From the NCBI RefSeq assembly GCF_019613955.1, contig NZ_CP080443.1, positions 1,550,001 to 1,614,000 on the forward strand: DNA of 64,000 nucleotides, given 5' to 3'. This document shows, in pieces, positions 8,459 through 17,890 of the stretch. Below the pieces are notes generated by a model. It was not told the origin of the DNA. It did not search any database and saw nothing but the letters and a program-made list of their open reading frames with translations. Origin of the DNA: Chryseobacterium sp. LJ668 (GTDB taxonomy: Bacteria > Bacteroidota > Bacteroidia > Flavobacteriales > Weeksellaceae). The translations under genes were made by a program, and so were the position numbers. Within the stretch, counting starts at the first letter, position 1; each line of letters begins with the position of its first letter.

Positions 8459-9361
8459 ATGAAAAAATATACGATACTTTTATTTTTACTTCTGTTTTGC
8501 AACTTTGGTTTCGCTCAGGAGCTTCTAGCAACGGTTCAGGTAAATGCACAGCAATTGGGGGGCAGTAATCAGCAGGCTTTTAAAGCTTTGGAAAAAAGCC
8601 TTAGAGACTTTGTAAATAATACAAGCTGGACTGGGAAAAAGCTTCAGAATTTCGAAAAAATAAAATCTAATTTTTCTATTGTTCTCAGCGAAAGAGATGG
8701 GAACAAATATAAAGGGAGTATTGTTATTCAGGCAGTTCGTCCGGTTTTCAGCTCATCTTATGAATCGCCGCTAATCAACCTTCAGGATACAAAATTTGGT
8801 TTTGACTACGTTGAAAACGAAAATCTGATCTTCAATGAAAGACAGTTTTCAGGAAAAAACTTAATTGATGTCATCAGCTTTTATGTGTATCTCATTTTAG
8901 GCTACGATGCCGACAGTTTTCAGGCTTCCGGCGGAACACAATGGTTTACCAAAGCGCAACAGATTGCACAAAATTCCCAAAATCGTGGCTATGATGGGTG
9001 GGGACAAATCAATGATCCGAGAAGCCGTTCTATTTTGATCGGAGAAATTTTAAATCCAAACATGAGCCAGCTTCGCCAGTCGATGTACACGTATCACAGA
9101 GCCGGATTAGATGGATTATTTAATCAGGATCAGACCCAACCCAAAAAGATTATTTTTGATGCATTGATGCAGCTAAGAACATACGAAAACTCTTTCCAGC
9201 AGAATTATTTCTTCAATACATTTATCAACACCAAGTATGATGAGATTTTCAATATATTTAATTCAGGAAACAACGGCGGAATTGTAATGAATGACTTAAA
9301 GCAGCTGATGATCACTTTTGCACCCAAGTATGCCGATACGAGATGGAATAAGTGGAGGTAA
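8459..9361 (+). CDS. porD: PorD-like protein (DUF4835), type IX secretion
   Basis: 300 residues with a cleavable signal peptide (MKKYTILLFLLLFCNFGFAQ). The body matches the DUF4835 pattern: early ELLATVQVNAQQ, central YVYLILGYDADSF, and AQNSQNRGYDGWGQ. DUF4835 proteins correspond to PorD, associated with type IX secretion and gliding in Bacteroidetes, although its exact role in the machine is less clear than that of the core proteins. The position between coaBC and recN is the usual flavobacterial context. A T9SS-tailed glucanase (20126-22963) is a likely client of the pathway. Confidence 0.83.
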   Translation: MKKYTILLFLLLFCNFGFAQELLATVQVNAQQLGGSNQQAFKALEKSLRDFVNNTSWTGKKLQNFEKIKSNFSIVLSERDGNKYKGSIVIQAVRPVFSSSYESPLINLQDTKFGFDYVENENLIFNERQFSGKNLIDVISFYVYLILGYDADSFQASGGTQWFTKAQQIAQNSQNRGYDGWGQINDPRSRSILIGEILNPNMSQLRQSMYTYHRAGLDGLFNQDQTQPKKIIFDALMQLRTYENSFQQNYFFNTFINTKYDEIFNIFNSGNNGGIVMNDLKQLMITFAPKYADTRWNKWR

Positions 9362-9397
9362 AAACACCTTATTCTTGAATTCTGAATTCTAAAATTT

Positions 9398-9405
9398 TAT
9401 ATTTG
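9398..9405 (+). promoter_or_regulatory. recN promoter -7 element (TATATTTG)
   Basis: Perfect TAnnTTTG, 27 nt upstream of recN, with TTG at 9375-9377 (20-nt spacer) as a -33 candidate. recN therefore has its own promoter after porD. Confidence 0.65.
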
Positions 9406-9432
9406 CAGTAATAAAGTAATCTGCTACTGATC

Positions 9433-11082
9433 ATGCTTTCGAGAATATACATTAAAAATTTCGCCCTTATAGATGCATTAGATGTGTCTTTAAAAAATGG
9501 TTTACAGGTGATTACTGGGGAAACAGGTGCCGGAAAATCGATTATTTTGGGTGCGCTTCGGTTGATATTGGGCGAAAGGGCAGACTTAAAATCAATTTCC
9601 AAAACTGAAGAGAAGAGTATTGTAGAAACAGAGTTTGATCTAAACGATCAGTTTAAAAAATTCTTTATTGAAAATGATCTCGATTATGAGCATCAGACGA
9701 TTATAAGACGTGAAATTTTGCCTTCAGGGAAATCCAGAGCATTTATCAATGATGTTCCGGTGACATTGGATGTGCTGAAAGAATTGACTTCACAGTTAAT
9801 TGATATTCATTCACAGTTTGAAACGTCAAATCTTTTTACCGCAGATTATCAGTTTAAAATTATCGACGGACTGTCGGAAAATAAAAAATTCATTGAAGAC
9901 TATCAGCAGGATTTTTTAGAATTTCAAAATTTAAAATTACAGCTTAAAAAACTACAGACTCAGCTTTCTGAAAACACAAAAGAGAGCGACTATAAACAGT
10001 TTTTACTGAACGAACTGGAAGATCTGAAGCTGGATGATGTAGATTATGATGATTTGCAGAATCATCTTTCCGTACAGGAAAATGCGGAAATGATTTCTGA
10101 AAATATAGCCCAGATTCTGGCAAGATTTCACCAGGAAGAAATCGGGATTCTGTCTTTCTTTAATGAAGCTAAAAATAAACTGTCGAAAATTGCCGAAGTT
10201 TCTCATTCTTTTTCTGAATTGGATGAAAGATTGGAAGGCACTTTTGTTGAATTAAAAGATATTCTTCAGGAGTTGGAAGACGAAGCGGAAAAAATAGAGA
10301 TCAATCCTGAAAATTTAGCTTTACTTTCTGAGCTGAATAATAAAATTAATACCTTATTTTTAAAACATAACGTTTCAGATCTTAATGAGTTAAAAGAAAT
10401 CAGAGATCAGTTATCAGGCGAACAAAAAGGAACAGCGGAAATTGAGGCAAACATTTCTGAAATCGAATTGAATATTTCAAAAAAGGGAAAATCGCTTCAG
10501 TCTTTGGCTGAAAAACTTTCAAAAAACAGAAAGAAAAGCGTTCCTGTTTTCATTAAAAAAGCAGAAGATCTGTTGAAAAAATTAGGTCTCGAAAAAGCAA
10601 AAGTAGACATAGAATTAACTGAAATTCCGGAATTTAATCAATTTGGAAGAGAAAATATTCAGCTACTGTTTCAGGCAAATTCAGGTTTTCCTTTAAAACC
10701 TATTCAAACTGCCATTTCCGGGGGTGAAAGATCGCGTGTCATGTTGGCAGTGAAGAAAATTATTGCTGAAAGCGATATGCTTCCGACTCTTATTTTAGAC
10801 GAAATCGACACAGGAGTTTCAGGAAAAGTTGCTGAAGAAATCGGGAATCTGATGCGTGAAATGTCTCAGGATATGCAGCTGATCGTTATTTCTCACCTTG
10901 CGCAGGTTGCCGCAAAAGGAAATGATAATTATAAAGTTGTCAAAGAAGATATCAACGGCAAAACACAGTCGACCATCATCACTTTAGGCGAAGAAGAAAA
11001 ACTGAATGAGATTGCACAATTGCTTTCCGGAAGTAAGATTACGGATGCTGCTTTGGCGCAGGCTAAAGAGTTGATTGGATAA
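9433..11082 (+). CDS. recN: DNA repair protein RecN
   Basis: 549-residue SMC-like ATPase. Walker A GETGAGKSIILGALRLILG is near residues 29-47. A long coiled coil spans about 150-370, and the C-terminal ABC signature SGGERSRVMLAVKKI and Walker B TLILDEIDTGVSG lie near 430-460, followed by VISHLAQVAA. RecN tethers broken DNA ends early in recombinational double-strand break repair. Length is standard. No LexA-type box was recognised upstream. Confidence 0.95.
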   Translation: MLSRIYIKNFALIDALDVSLKNGLQVITGETGAGKSIILGALRLILGERADLKSISKTEEKSIVETEFDLNDQFKKFFIENDLDYEHQTIIRREILPSGKSRAFINDVPVTLDVLKELTSQLIDIHSQFETSNLFTADYQFKIIDGLSENKKFIEDYQQDFLEFQNLKLQLKKLQTQLSENTKESDYKQFLLNELEDLKLDDVDYDDLQNHLSVQENAEMISENIAQILARFHQEEIGILSFFNEAKNKLSKIAEVSHSFSELDERLEGTFVELKDILQELEDEAEKIEINPENLALLSELNNKINTLFLKHNVSDLNELKEIRDQLSGEQKGTAEIEANISEIELNISKKGKSLQSLAEKLSKNRKKSVPVFIKKAEDLLKKLGLEKAKVDIELTEIPEFNQFGRENIQLLFQANSGFPLKPIQTAISGGERSRVMLAVKKIIAESDMLPTLILDEIDTGVSGKVAEEIGNLMREMSQDMQLIVISHLAQVAAKGNDNYKVVKEDINGKTQSTIITLGEEEKLNEIAQLLSGSKITDAALAQAKELIG

Positions 11083-11118
11083 TTTTTTTGAGAAATTTAA
11101 ATGTTTTAGTATTAGAGA

Positions 11119-11143
11119 TGTCATCCTGAGCTTGTCGAAGGAA
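11119..11143. repeat. Short dispersed-type motif CCTGAGCTTGTCGAAGG
   Basis: Just after recN lies the word TCATCCTGAGCTTGTCGAAG. I recall it as a short intergenic repeat scattered through many bacterial genomes, including flavobacteria. Only one copy was noticed here, so its repeat status comes from memory, not from this window. Confidence 0.4.
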
Positions 11144-11149
11144 CTCATT

Positions 11150-11506
11150 TTATTTTTCTAATTCTTCAATTCTTTTCTTCAACAAATCGATTTCTATGCT
11201 TTTTTGCTGATTCTCTTTCAACATCTCCATCAATTCTTTTTAGTTTTCTAAAAGAAACTCAGGGACATTGCAATAATAATTTCCGCTAATACTTCCATTA
11301 TTACTCGTAATAGTATTTTAAAAATAATTGTAATATTTTGATTTTCATTACTTTCTTTTATTTCTTCAATATTACTTTCCAGTAATTTTGAAATCCTTTC
11401 CTATTCTTCTTCAGAAATTTCGACTTCCCCTTTTTCTTTTGGCTGGATTGGGTTTGGCTGATGTTCAAATATTCTGCAAAATCTCCTGTATAAAATATTT
11501 TCGCTT
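11150..11506 (-). pseudogene. Decayed small-protein gene, possibly a phage-type regulator
   Basis: Reading the minus strand gives recognisable but broken protein sequence. First comes KIFYTGDFAEYLNISQTQ with no start codon (an in-frame stop lies just upstream). After shifts of frame comes EISEEEQERI-like and NENQNITIIF text, then NNGSISGNYYCNVPEFLLEN, an in-frame stop, and KELMEMLKENQQKSIEIDLL with RIEELEK ending at TAA 11150-11152. The C-terminal coiled coil and the Asn/Gly linker resemble small XRE-type regulators of Chryseobacterium, but the DNA-binding part is missing. At least two frameshifts and one nonsense codon make it non-functional. It fills most of the 575-bp gap between recN and the lipoprotein gene. 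Confidence 0.55.
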
Positions 11507-11657
11507 ATTTAATTAATTTTTACTTCACCATAAAGAATTTTTTTAAAAATATAGAAATTATTCAAGTATATCCGAATATAGTGGAGTAAAAAATATGTTT
11601 GAATTATTATGAAAATTGTTTTATTATTGCAGTGTTAAAAAATTAAAAACAACAAAG

Positions 11658-13270
11658 ATGAAAAAACTAGTTCCCTGATGCTTTTGGCATTGGCATTCTT
11701 ATTAAGCTGTAGGACAGATCAATTCCCGGAAAAAGAAACCTACAACAACACAAGTGCATTTCAGCTCACTTCCAAAAGAATTTCTTTAAATGAATCTAAG
11801 CACAAAGCAAAGCTTCTTCCAGAACTTGAAAAGGTTGAGACTAAGTTTAAGACTTTTGCCAAAAACAATGCACAAGGCAAGCTTGTGAATTATTCGGACG
11901 GAGTTTCTATAGATACAGAAAGCGTGATCTATATTGAAAATGGACCCAATTACTACACCTACACTTTTTATATCATCAGAGAAAACGCTCCTGCTGATGC
12001 GCCCATAGAAAATTTAGTCTTAAGCCCGCTTTCAGATGGTACTTATAGGGAAATGCTGATAACATACGATCTTATTGCCCAGGAGAAGCAAATTATACAA
12101 TCAGGTGGCGGAGTTGATCTTTCAGGAAAAATAGGTTATACCCCTTTACAAAGCGGAACCTATTCATCGGGGATTATGCAGAAATCAAATGATAATTGTT
12201 ATTGGGTAGTAGATTATTCTTTTACAACTTGCAGTGAAGGGGTTCATAATCACGGTGAGATGGCTGATGAAAATGGCGGAACATGCGAGGCTGATGTGCA
12301 GTCTGTAATAGTTGTGAACTCTGCAGATTATGTATGTCCTACTCCCGGAGGATCAGATCCTGGAACTATATATAATCCGGGCAATACGACATATCCCGGA
12401 ACTAATCCGAGTACAGAACCGGGAGCTCCTACCGGAGGTTCTGCAGGTTCTTCAGGAATATCTAATCCGTGTGAAGGAAATGGGGTGCCTGTACAGCCGC
12501 AAGATCCTAGTGCTACATTAGAAACCCAAGAAGGCTGTAATACCGGAACACCTACATTGCCCAATTTATCAATTTCATTTTCAATGATTGTCAGAAGCTT
12601 ACCAATTGAAGTTAAAACGCTTATCAATTCTAATACAGAATATTATAATGGTCTAAATGCTTATTATACTGCAAACCAAACTACGGAAGGAGGAAATTTT
12701 GTAAAATGGGCAGCGCAGTTTAGCTGGGAAAATCAAAGTGTTACTTGGACTCAATTTAAAAAGTGGTTTATAAAGGCTGATGGAAATTCGAAAATTATTA
12801 TTAATACAATTAGCAATAGCAATGCGTTAACATTTAATAATATGGAAGAATTTAAAAATTATATTGTAGATTTTAAAAATTCTTTTACGACAGATAATTT
12901 AAGTTTGGAAAATAGTGCAAATAACACTAAAATAACAAAATTTAAAGCTAAATTTGATATTGTAGTACCTGTTTATTTAAACGTTCATGCAAAATCAGTA
13001 TTAGATGATATTAATACGTATACAAATGAATTTGATTTGTTAGAAGTAAATTCTTTTAAATCTGGAATTTCAACATTTTTAACCTGGAATCAAGACTCAT
13101 ACGGTCATACTGTAGATGGTCATGTTGTAGAAATTAATTTGAATGGACATTTTGATATTGGTGTAAAAATTGGAGATTTGGATTTTACATATGCAGATAG
13201 CTACCTTATAAAGACAAAGTATAATAATATTACAGGAAATGCTATGAGTATTAGCGGAACACCTGATTAA
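11658..13270 (+). CDS. Putative secreted lipoprotein; start disrupted by A-tract frameshift
   Basis: The open frame with an ATG begins at 11678 (530 residues). An upstream ATG at 11658 reads MKKLVP then stops. One extra A in the six-A run at 11661-11666 would give MKKTSSLMLLALAFLLSC, a complete lipoprotein signal with lipobox LLSC, continuous with the rest. The gene is therefore either frameshifted, phase-variable, or carries a sequencing error. The N-terminal ~200 residues have Cys pairs and a His-rich CSEGVHNHGEMAD segment. A Gly/Pro/Ser linker (about 215-280, PGSDPGT/NPGNTTYPG type) leads to a lower-GC C-terminal domain of ~250 residues with no recognised family. The modular build resembles surface proteins with exchangeable C-termini; function is unknown. 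Confidence 0.6.
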
Positions 13271-13282
13271 TAAAGAGTAATT

Positions 13283-13402
13283 ATGGATATAATACAGAGT
13301 GGAAGCGGCTTGATTATTTGGCAGAGTTTTTTAATACTTTGTTTAGTATTGTTAATATTTTTACTTTTCAAGATATATAAAGACTTGAAAAGTAACAAAT
13401 AG
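13283..13402 (+). CDS. 39-residue single-pass membrane protein
   Basis: An ATG 12 nt after the lipoprotein stop opens a 39-codon frame: MDIIQSGSGLIIWQSFLILC, a long hydrophobic helix to about residue 30, then a basic tail ending DLKSNK. The single helix with a charged C-terminus and tight linkage to the upstream gene suggest a real cotranscribed small protein. A strong terminator follows directly. Whether it partners the upstream lipoprotein (for example as a membrane immunity or assembly factor) is speculation. Confidence 0.6.
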   Translation: MDIIQSGSGLIIWQSFLILCLVLLIFLLFKIYKDLKSNK

Positions 13403-13410
13403 TAAGTAGT

Positions 13411-13438
13411 AAACCGCAGAAAATTTCTGCGGTTTTTT
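13411..13438 (+). terminator. Rho-independent terminator
   Basis: Near-perfect hairpin AAACCGCAGAAA / TTTCTGCGGTTT followed by further T's, ending the lipoprotein and small membrane protein transcript. Confidence 0.85.
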
Positions 13439-13481
13439 ATTGCTGTAATGCTTCTGCAAAACTCCTCTAAAGGATTTTGCC

Positions 13482-13521
13482 AAAAGCTCTCGACGGTTTA
13501 CACAAATCCTCGAGAGCTTTT
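13482..13521. repeat. Perfect 12-bp inverted repeat
   Basis: AAAAGCTCTCGA (13482-13493) and TCGAGAGCTTTT (13510-13521) flank a 16-nt loop. It lies between the preceding terminator and another hairpin, and could be a structured RNA or a protein-binding site. No ORF covers it. Confidence 0.6.
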
Positions 13522-13523
13522 CA

Positions 13524-13567
13524 AAAAAGCAGGCTTACAATTTCTAAAAGCACGCCTGCTTTTTATT
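13524..13567 (+). terminator. Terminator-like hairpin
   Basis: AAAAAGCAGGC (13524-13534) pairs exactly with GCCTGCTTTTT (13554-13564), followed by ATTTTT. Together with the inverted repeat just upstream it could close a short non-coding transcript or act as a second terminator before the ABC transporter genes. Confidence 0.6.
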
Positions 13568-13635
13568 TTTGCTTACTTAGCTTTATAATCTGTAACAAAA
13601 ACTACATTCCATTTACTAATGTAAAAAAGTAAACA

Positions 13636-15102
13636 ATGTTTGTACAATTTCTGAGGTTAGAAATCAAAAGTTTTTTTAGAGGCACTTCGGTCGGAGTCAA
13701 TCTGGCGATGAAGATCTTCCGGTTTCTCGGGATTCTCTCTTTTATCGCTTATTGTATTGGTGCAGCTTTCCTGGCTTTTTTCTATGTAAGAGAAGAGATG
13801 GAGCAAGACCCAATCAAGATCGTCTCGAGATTTATGATTCTTTTATGTGTTGCAGATCTGGTTTTCAAATATCTTCTGCAGCAAATGTCTACACAGAATA
13901 TCAAGCCGTTTCTTACGCTCAATATTCCAAAGAAAACACTGGTCAATTATACATTGATCAAAACTTTTCTCTCACCATTCAGCTGGATGAATTCTTTTTT
14001 CCTGGTAACATTTGCCATCATCTGTCTGTTCAATGGTTTTGGCTTTATAGGAATTGTATGTTGGTTTATTTCGCTATCTCTGCTTTTTTACCTTAATAAT
14101 TTCATTAATGTTCTCGTCAACAACAGGGAAAATGTCGCCATAGCGTTAGGAATTGTTTTTGCCATCATCGGAGGTTTGGGATATTACAACATCATCCCTC
14201 TTCTTGATTATGCTGAGAAATTTTTCTATTCATTTTATTCAAAGCCTTATCTGGTTCTGCTACCAATAGCTTTATTTGCAGGATTATGGTGGATCTGTTT
14301 CAGATATATTTACAAAGAATTTTATCTTGATCAGGGTCTTGAGGCTAAAAAAACTTTCGGGAAAACAGAAAACATCGCTTTCCTTAATAAATATGGAGCA
14401 ATCGGAAGTTTTATCAACAATGATATCAAAATGTTAAGACGAAATAAGGTCACCAAAGGTGTTCTGATCGGGAGTTTCATGTTTATTTTTTATGGTTTAC
14501 TGATGTTTACTTCGCCCATTTACAAAACACCTTATATGATGATGTTGATGGGATTGTTTGTGACAGGCGGTTTTCAGTTTCTGTTTGGGCAGAGAGTGCC
14601 TTCTTTCGATAGTTCCTATTATCCGCTGATGATGACGCTCAATGTTCCTTACAAAGAATATCTGAAAGCGAAATGGTGGCTGATGAATATTGTAACAGCG
14701 GTTTCTATCCTAGTTGCTCTTTTTTATGCAATCATCAGTTGGGAAGTGTATTTCAGTTTCTTTGCTGCCGGATTGTACAACATTGGTGTAAATTCTCAGT
14801 TTACGCTGTGGTCAGGAGCTTTTACCAAAACTCAGATTGATCTCAACTCTAAAGAAAAAGTAATGGGACAAAAAAATAGTTTCAATTTAAAAAGCCTTCT
14901 CCTGCTTATTCCTAAAATGTTGTTACCTATTGCTGTTTTCGGAGCTACAAAATACTTCTACGGGATGACTCCCGCCGTAATGAGTATTGCAGTTCTGGGA
15001 TTAATAGGATTTTTATTCCGGGAAAAAATATTCGACATTATTGTAAAACAGTACAAAAGAGAAAAATACAGCACATTAGACGCATTCAAATCAAAAAATT
15101 AA
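13636..15102 (+). CDS. DUF5687 family ABC-type membrane protein
   Basis: 488 residues with about ten to twelve hydrophobic segments. The N-terminus MFVQFLRLEIKSFFRG and central EFYLDQGLEAKKTFGKTEN with FLNKYGAIGSFINNDIKMLRR are characteristic of the Bacteroidetes DUF5687 family, large permease-like proteins encoded beside an ABC ATPase. The ATPase gene starts 4 bp after its stop, so the two probably form an export complex in the cytoplasmic membrane. The substrate is unknown. Confidence 0.85.
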   Translation: MFVQFLRLEIKSFFRGTSVGVNLAMKIFRFLGILSFIAYCIGAAFLAFFYVREEMEQDPIKIVSRFMILLCVADLVFKYLLQQMSTQNIKPFLTLNIPKKTLVNYTLIKTFLSPFSWMNSFFLVTFAIICLFNGFGFIGIVCWFISLSLLFYLNNFINVLVNNRENVAIALGIVFAIIGGLGYYNIIPLLDYAEKFFYSFYSKPYLVLLPIALFAGLWWICFRYIYKEFYLDQGLEAKKTFGKTENIAFLNKYGAIGSFINNDIKMLRRNKVTKGVLIGSFMFIFYGLLMFTSPIYKTPYMMMLMGLFVTGGFQFLFGQRVPSFDSSYYPLMMTLNVPYKEYLKAKWWLMNIVTAVSILVALFYAIISWEVYFSFFAAGLYNIGVNSQFTLWSGAFTKTQIDLNSKEKVMGQKNSFNLKSLLLLIPKMLLPIAVFGATKYFYGMTPAVMSIAVLGLIGFLFREKIFDIIVKQYKREKYSTLDAFKSKN

Positions 15103-15106
15103 TTCC

Positions 15107-15838
15107 ATGATCACTATACAAAATTTATCTAAAACATACGGAAAAGCTACCGTTCTCAATATTGAAAATCTTGAAATTCCAAATGGAGAAACATTCGGTT
15201 TGGTTGGCAACAACGGAGCAGGAAAAACTACATTATTCAGCTTAATGCTCGATTTAATACAGCCTACAAGTGGTTTTGTAAGTATCGACGGGATCAAAGT
15301 GAATGAATCTGAAGCCTGGAAATCAAAAGTTGCCGCTTTCGTAGACGATACTTTTTTGATCGGATATCTCACACCTGAAGAATATTTTTACTTTATCGGA
15401 GAATTGAGAGGTCAGAATAAAGCGTCCGTTGATGAGTTCCTAAAGCAGTTTCATGATCTTTTTAATGGCGAAATTGTCAATTCAGGAAAATACGTGCGTG
15501 ATCTTTCAAAAGGCAACCAAAAGAAAGTAGGAATTGTGGGTGCGATCATCGGAAATCCCGAAATCGTTATTTTGGACGAGCCTTTTGCAAACCTCGATCC
15601 TTCCACACAGATTAAGCTTAAAAACCTGATTAAAGAATTAGCAAAACAAAGTGGAGTAACATTCCTCATTTCGAGCCACGATCTTTCTCATACGACCGAA
15701 GTTTGTAACCGGATTGTTGTAGTGAATAAAGGACAATTGGTAAAAGACATTAAAACTAATCCCGAAACACTGAAAGAATTAGAACAGTATTTTGAAGATC
15801 AGGTCAACAAACCACAAGAAGAGACTTCTATTGAATAA
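15107..15838 (+). CDS. ABC transporter ATP-binding protein
   Basis: 243 residues. Walker A GLVGNNGAGKTTLF (about 31-44), signature LSKGNQKK near 136 (an unusual SKGNQ in place of SGGQ), Walker B EIVILDEPFANLDP near 153, and switch His in FLISSHDLSH are all present. It pairs with the DUF5687 permease 4 bp upstream. It resembles the CcmA-type exporter ATPases that work with large single permeases. A terminator follows immediately. Confidence 0.92.
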   Translation: MITIQNLSKTYGKATVLNIENLEIPNGETFGLVGNNGAGKTTLFSLMLDLIQPTSGFVSIDGIKVNESEAWKSKVAAFVDDTFLIGYLTPEEYFYFIGELRGQNKASVDEFLKQFHDLFNGEIVNSGKYVRDLSKGNQKKVGIVGAIIGNPEIVILDEPFANLDPSTQIKLKNLIKELAKQSGVTFLISSHDLSHTTEVCNRIVVVNKGQLVKDIKTNPETLKELEQYFEDQVNKPQEETSIE

Positions 15839-15841
15839 TAA

Positions 15842-15868
15842 AAAATCCTCGAAATTTTCGAGGATTTT
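15842..15868. terminator. Bidirectional terminator hairpin
   Basis: AAAATCCTCGAAA / TTTCGAGGATTTT, 13 bp per arm, lies between the ABC ATPase gene and the convergent fumC. Confidence 0.85.
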
Positions 15869-15895
15869 ATTTTATAAACTTTAGTTCGAAAATGA

Positions 15896-17290
15896 TTATT
15901 TCAAACTTCCCACCATATCTTCAGGCTTCACCCATTGGTCAAATTGTTCAGAAGTCACAAAACCTAGATTGATCGCTTCTTCTTTCAACGTTGTGCCGTT
16001 TTTGTGGGCTGTTTTTGCAATTTTTGCAGCATTTTCATAACCAATATGTGTGTTTAAAGCCGTTACCAGCATCAAAGATTTATCTACCAGTTCTTTAATT
16101 CTCTCGTGATTAGGTTCTATTCCCACTGCGCAGTGATCATTAAATGAGATACAGGCATCGGCAATCAATTGTGCAGATTGCAGGAAGTTATAAGCCATAA
16201 CGGGTTTGAAAACATTCAGTTCGTAATTTCCCTGAGTTCCTGCAAAAGAAATCGTAGTATCATTTCCTAAAACCTGCGCACAAACCATCGTTAAAGCTTC
16301 ATTTTGTGTAGGATTTACTTTTCCGGGCATGATGGATGAGCCCGGCTCATTTTCCGGAATGTGAATTTCACCAATCCCCGAACGAGGCCCTGAAGCCAAT
16401 AATCTGATGTCCTGAGCAATTTTATATAAAGAAACAGCCAGCTGCTTCAATGCGCCATGAGATTCTACAATCGCATCATGAGCTGCCAGAGCTTCAAACT
16501 TATTTTCTGCCGTTACAAAAGGAAGATTGGTGAATTTTGCGATATATTCTGCCACTTTTACATCATAACCTTGAGGAGTATTCAATCCAGTTCCTACAGC
16601 AGTTCCGCCTAAAGCAAGTTCAGAAAGATGGGGTAGAGTGTTTTTTAAAGCTTTAATTCCGTAATTCAACTGAGCAACATAACCCGAAAATTCCTGTCCT
16701 AAAGTCAAAGGAGTGGCATCCATCAAATGTGTTCTTCCGATCTTTACGATATTTTTAAAAGCTTCTGTTTTTTCAGCTAAAGTGTCTCTCAGTTTTTCAA
16801 CCGCAGGAATTGTGGTTTCAACAACCTTTTTATACGCTGCGATGTGCATTGCTGTAGGGTACGTATCGTTTGAAGACTGAGATTTGTTGACATCATCATT
16901 CGGATGAACGTCTGTTTTATCTCCAAGATTTCCTCCTACATTGACGTGCGAACGATTGGCAATTACCTCATTAACATTCATATTCGACTGCGTTCCAGAA
17001 CCAGTCTGCCAAATCACTAACGGGAATTGATCGTTTAATTTCCCTTCCAAGATTTCTTCACAAACTTTTGCGATCATATCTCTCTTTTCAGCAGAAAGAA
17101 CTCCTAAATCGGTGTTAGTAAATGCAGCAGCTTTTTTTAAATAAGCAAAAGCTTCAATTATTTCATGAGGCATAGAACCTTCCGGGCCGATCTTAAAATT
17201 GTTTCTTGAACGCTCTGTTTGTGCACCCCAAAATTTTTCTGCAGGTACCTGCACTTCACCCATGGTGTCTTTTTCTATTCTGTAATTCAT
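15896..17290 (-). CDS. fumC: Fumarate hydratase class II
   Basis: 464 residues. It has the superfamily signature [11 protein letters not shown] at 317-327, [10 protein letters not shown] near 97-105, and [14 protein letters not shown] near 139-152. FumC is an iron-independent homotetramer that interconverts fumarate and malate in the TCA cycle. It is on the minus strand directly after a small secreted protein gene (1-bp gap) and divergent from a class I fumarase gene, so the same reaction is encoded twice in adjacent transcription units. Confidence 0.96.
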   Translation of the reverse strand: MNYRIEKDTMGEVQVPAEKFWGAQTERSRNNFKIGPEGSMPHEIIEAFAYLKKAAAFTNTDLGVLSAEKRDMIAKVCEEILEGKLNDQFPLVIWQTGSGTQSNMNVNEVIANRSHVNVGGNLGDKTDVHPNDDVNKSQSSNDTYPTAMHIAAYKKVVETTIPAVEKLRDTLAEKTEAFKNIVKIGRTHLMDATPLTLGQEFSGYVAQLNYGIKALKNTLPHLSELALGGTAVGTGLNTPQGYDVKVAEYIAKFTNLPFVTAENKFEALAAHDAIVESHGALKQLAVSLYKIAQDIRLLASGPRSGIGEIHIPENEPGSSIMPGKVNPTQNEALTMVCAQVLGNDTTISFAGTQGNYELNVFKPVMAYNFLQSAQLIADACISFNDHCAVGIEPNHERIKELVDKSLMLVTALNTHIGYENAAKIAKTAHKNGTTLKEEAINLGFVTSEQFDQWVKPEDMVGSLK

Positions 17291-17291
17291 T

Positions 17292-17735
17292 TTATTTTTC
17301 TTTAGTCAATTTTAAATTATTAATATCTGGCATATTCATTATAACATCGTAACTCAGAAAACAGTTTGGTCCCACTGATTTTAGATCTAATTTCATATTA
17401 GTTTGGGTTACGTCTGAAATAGTTAGAATACCTTGGTTATATACACATTTCTCATAGTTTGGATCAGAAAATTTTGCATTTTTAATATTAATGACAAACT
17501 CGTTTTTTTTATTTGCAGAGATGTCAGATTTAAGAATGCTGAACTTTTCATTTTGGAAATTAGTGAATATCAATATAGTCGAATTTTTTTTGTCTTGAAT
17601 AATTTCAAGCCTTATTGGATGCTTTTCAACCTCTCCCATCCAAATTCCTGACAGTTGAGTTTCGTTGTCATGCAAATTTTGAGCAATACTTTTATTAATG
17701 AACAGAATAAAAATGATTAATAAAATATTTTTCAT
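17292..17735 (-). CDS. Small secreted protein of unknown function
   Basis: 147 residues from the ATG at 17735, chosen because it gives a signal peptide ([19 protein letters not shown]); a longer frame would add a charged N-terminus. The mature part begins [20 protein letters not shown] and looks like a small beta-rich domain, with a pattern ([17 protein letters not shown]) seen in lipocalin-like secreted proteins. No family was recognised. The fumC start lies 1 bp downstream of its stop, so they are likely cotranscribed, though a functional link is not evident. Confidence 0.7.
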   Translation of the reverse strand: MKNILLIIFILFINKSIAQNLHDNETQLSGIWMGEVEKHPIRLEIIQDKKNSTILIFTNFQNEKFSILKSDISANKKNEFVINIKNAKFSDPNYEKCVYNQGILTISDVTQTNMKLDLKSVGPNCFLSYDVIMNMPDINNLKLTKEK

Positions 17736-17862
17736 TGGCATAGAAAGATAATTAGATTGTTGATCTATAAATTTAATCAATAATTGAATAACCCGCAATT
17801 TATAATGATTATAAATACAATGTAAAATTGTTGATTTTGCTCATGCTTTTTTCTCGATGTTT

Positions 17863-17870
17863 TATTTTTG
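17863..17870 (+). promoter_or_regulatory. Class I fumarase promoter -7 element (TATTTTTG)
   Basis: Consensus -7 box 20 nt upstream of the ATG at 17891. It lies inside the longer reading frame from 17828 and so favours the later start. Confidence 0.6.
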
Positions 17871-17890
17871 CACCGAAAATAGAAAGTAAA

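Noticed and set aside
11150..11506. Intact small regulator gene
   Set aside because: No start codon, at least two frameshifts and an internal stop; treated as a pseudogene.
12328..12627. 99-codon minus-strand Pro/Gly/Val-rich frame
   Set aside because: Mirror of the Gly/Pro/Ser linker of the lipoprotein gene; has no promoter or start context.
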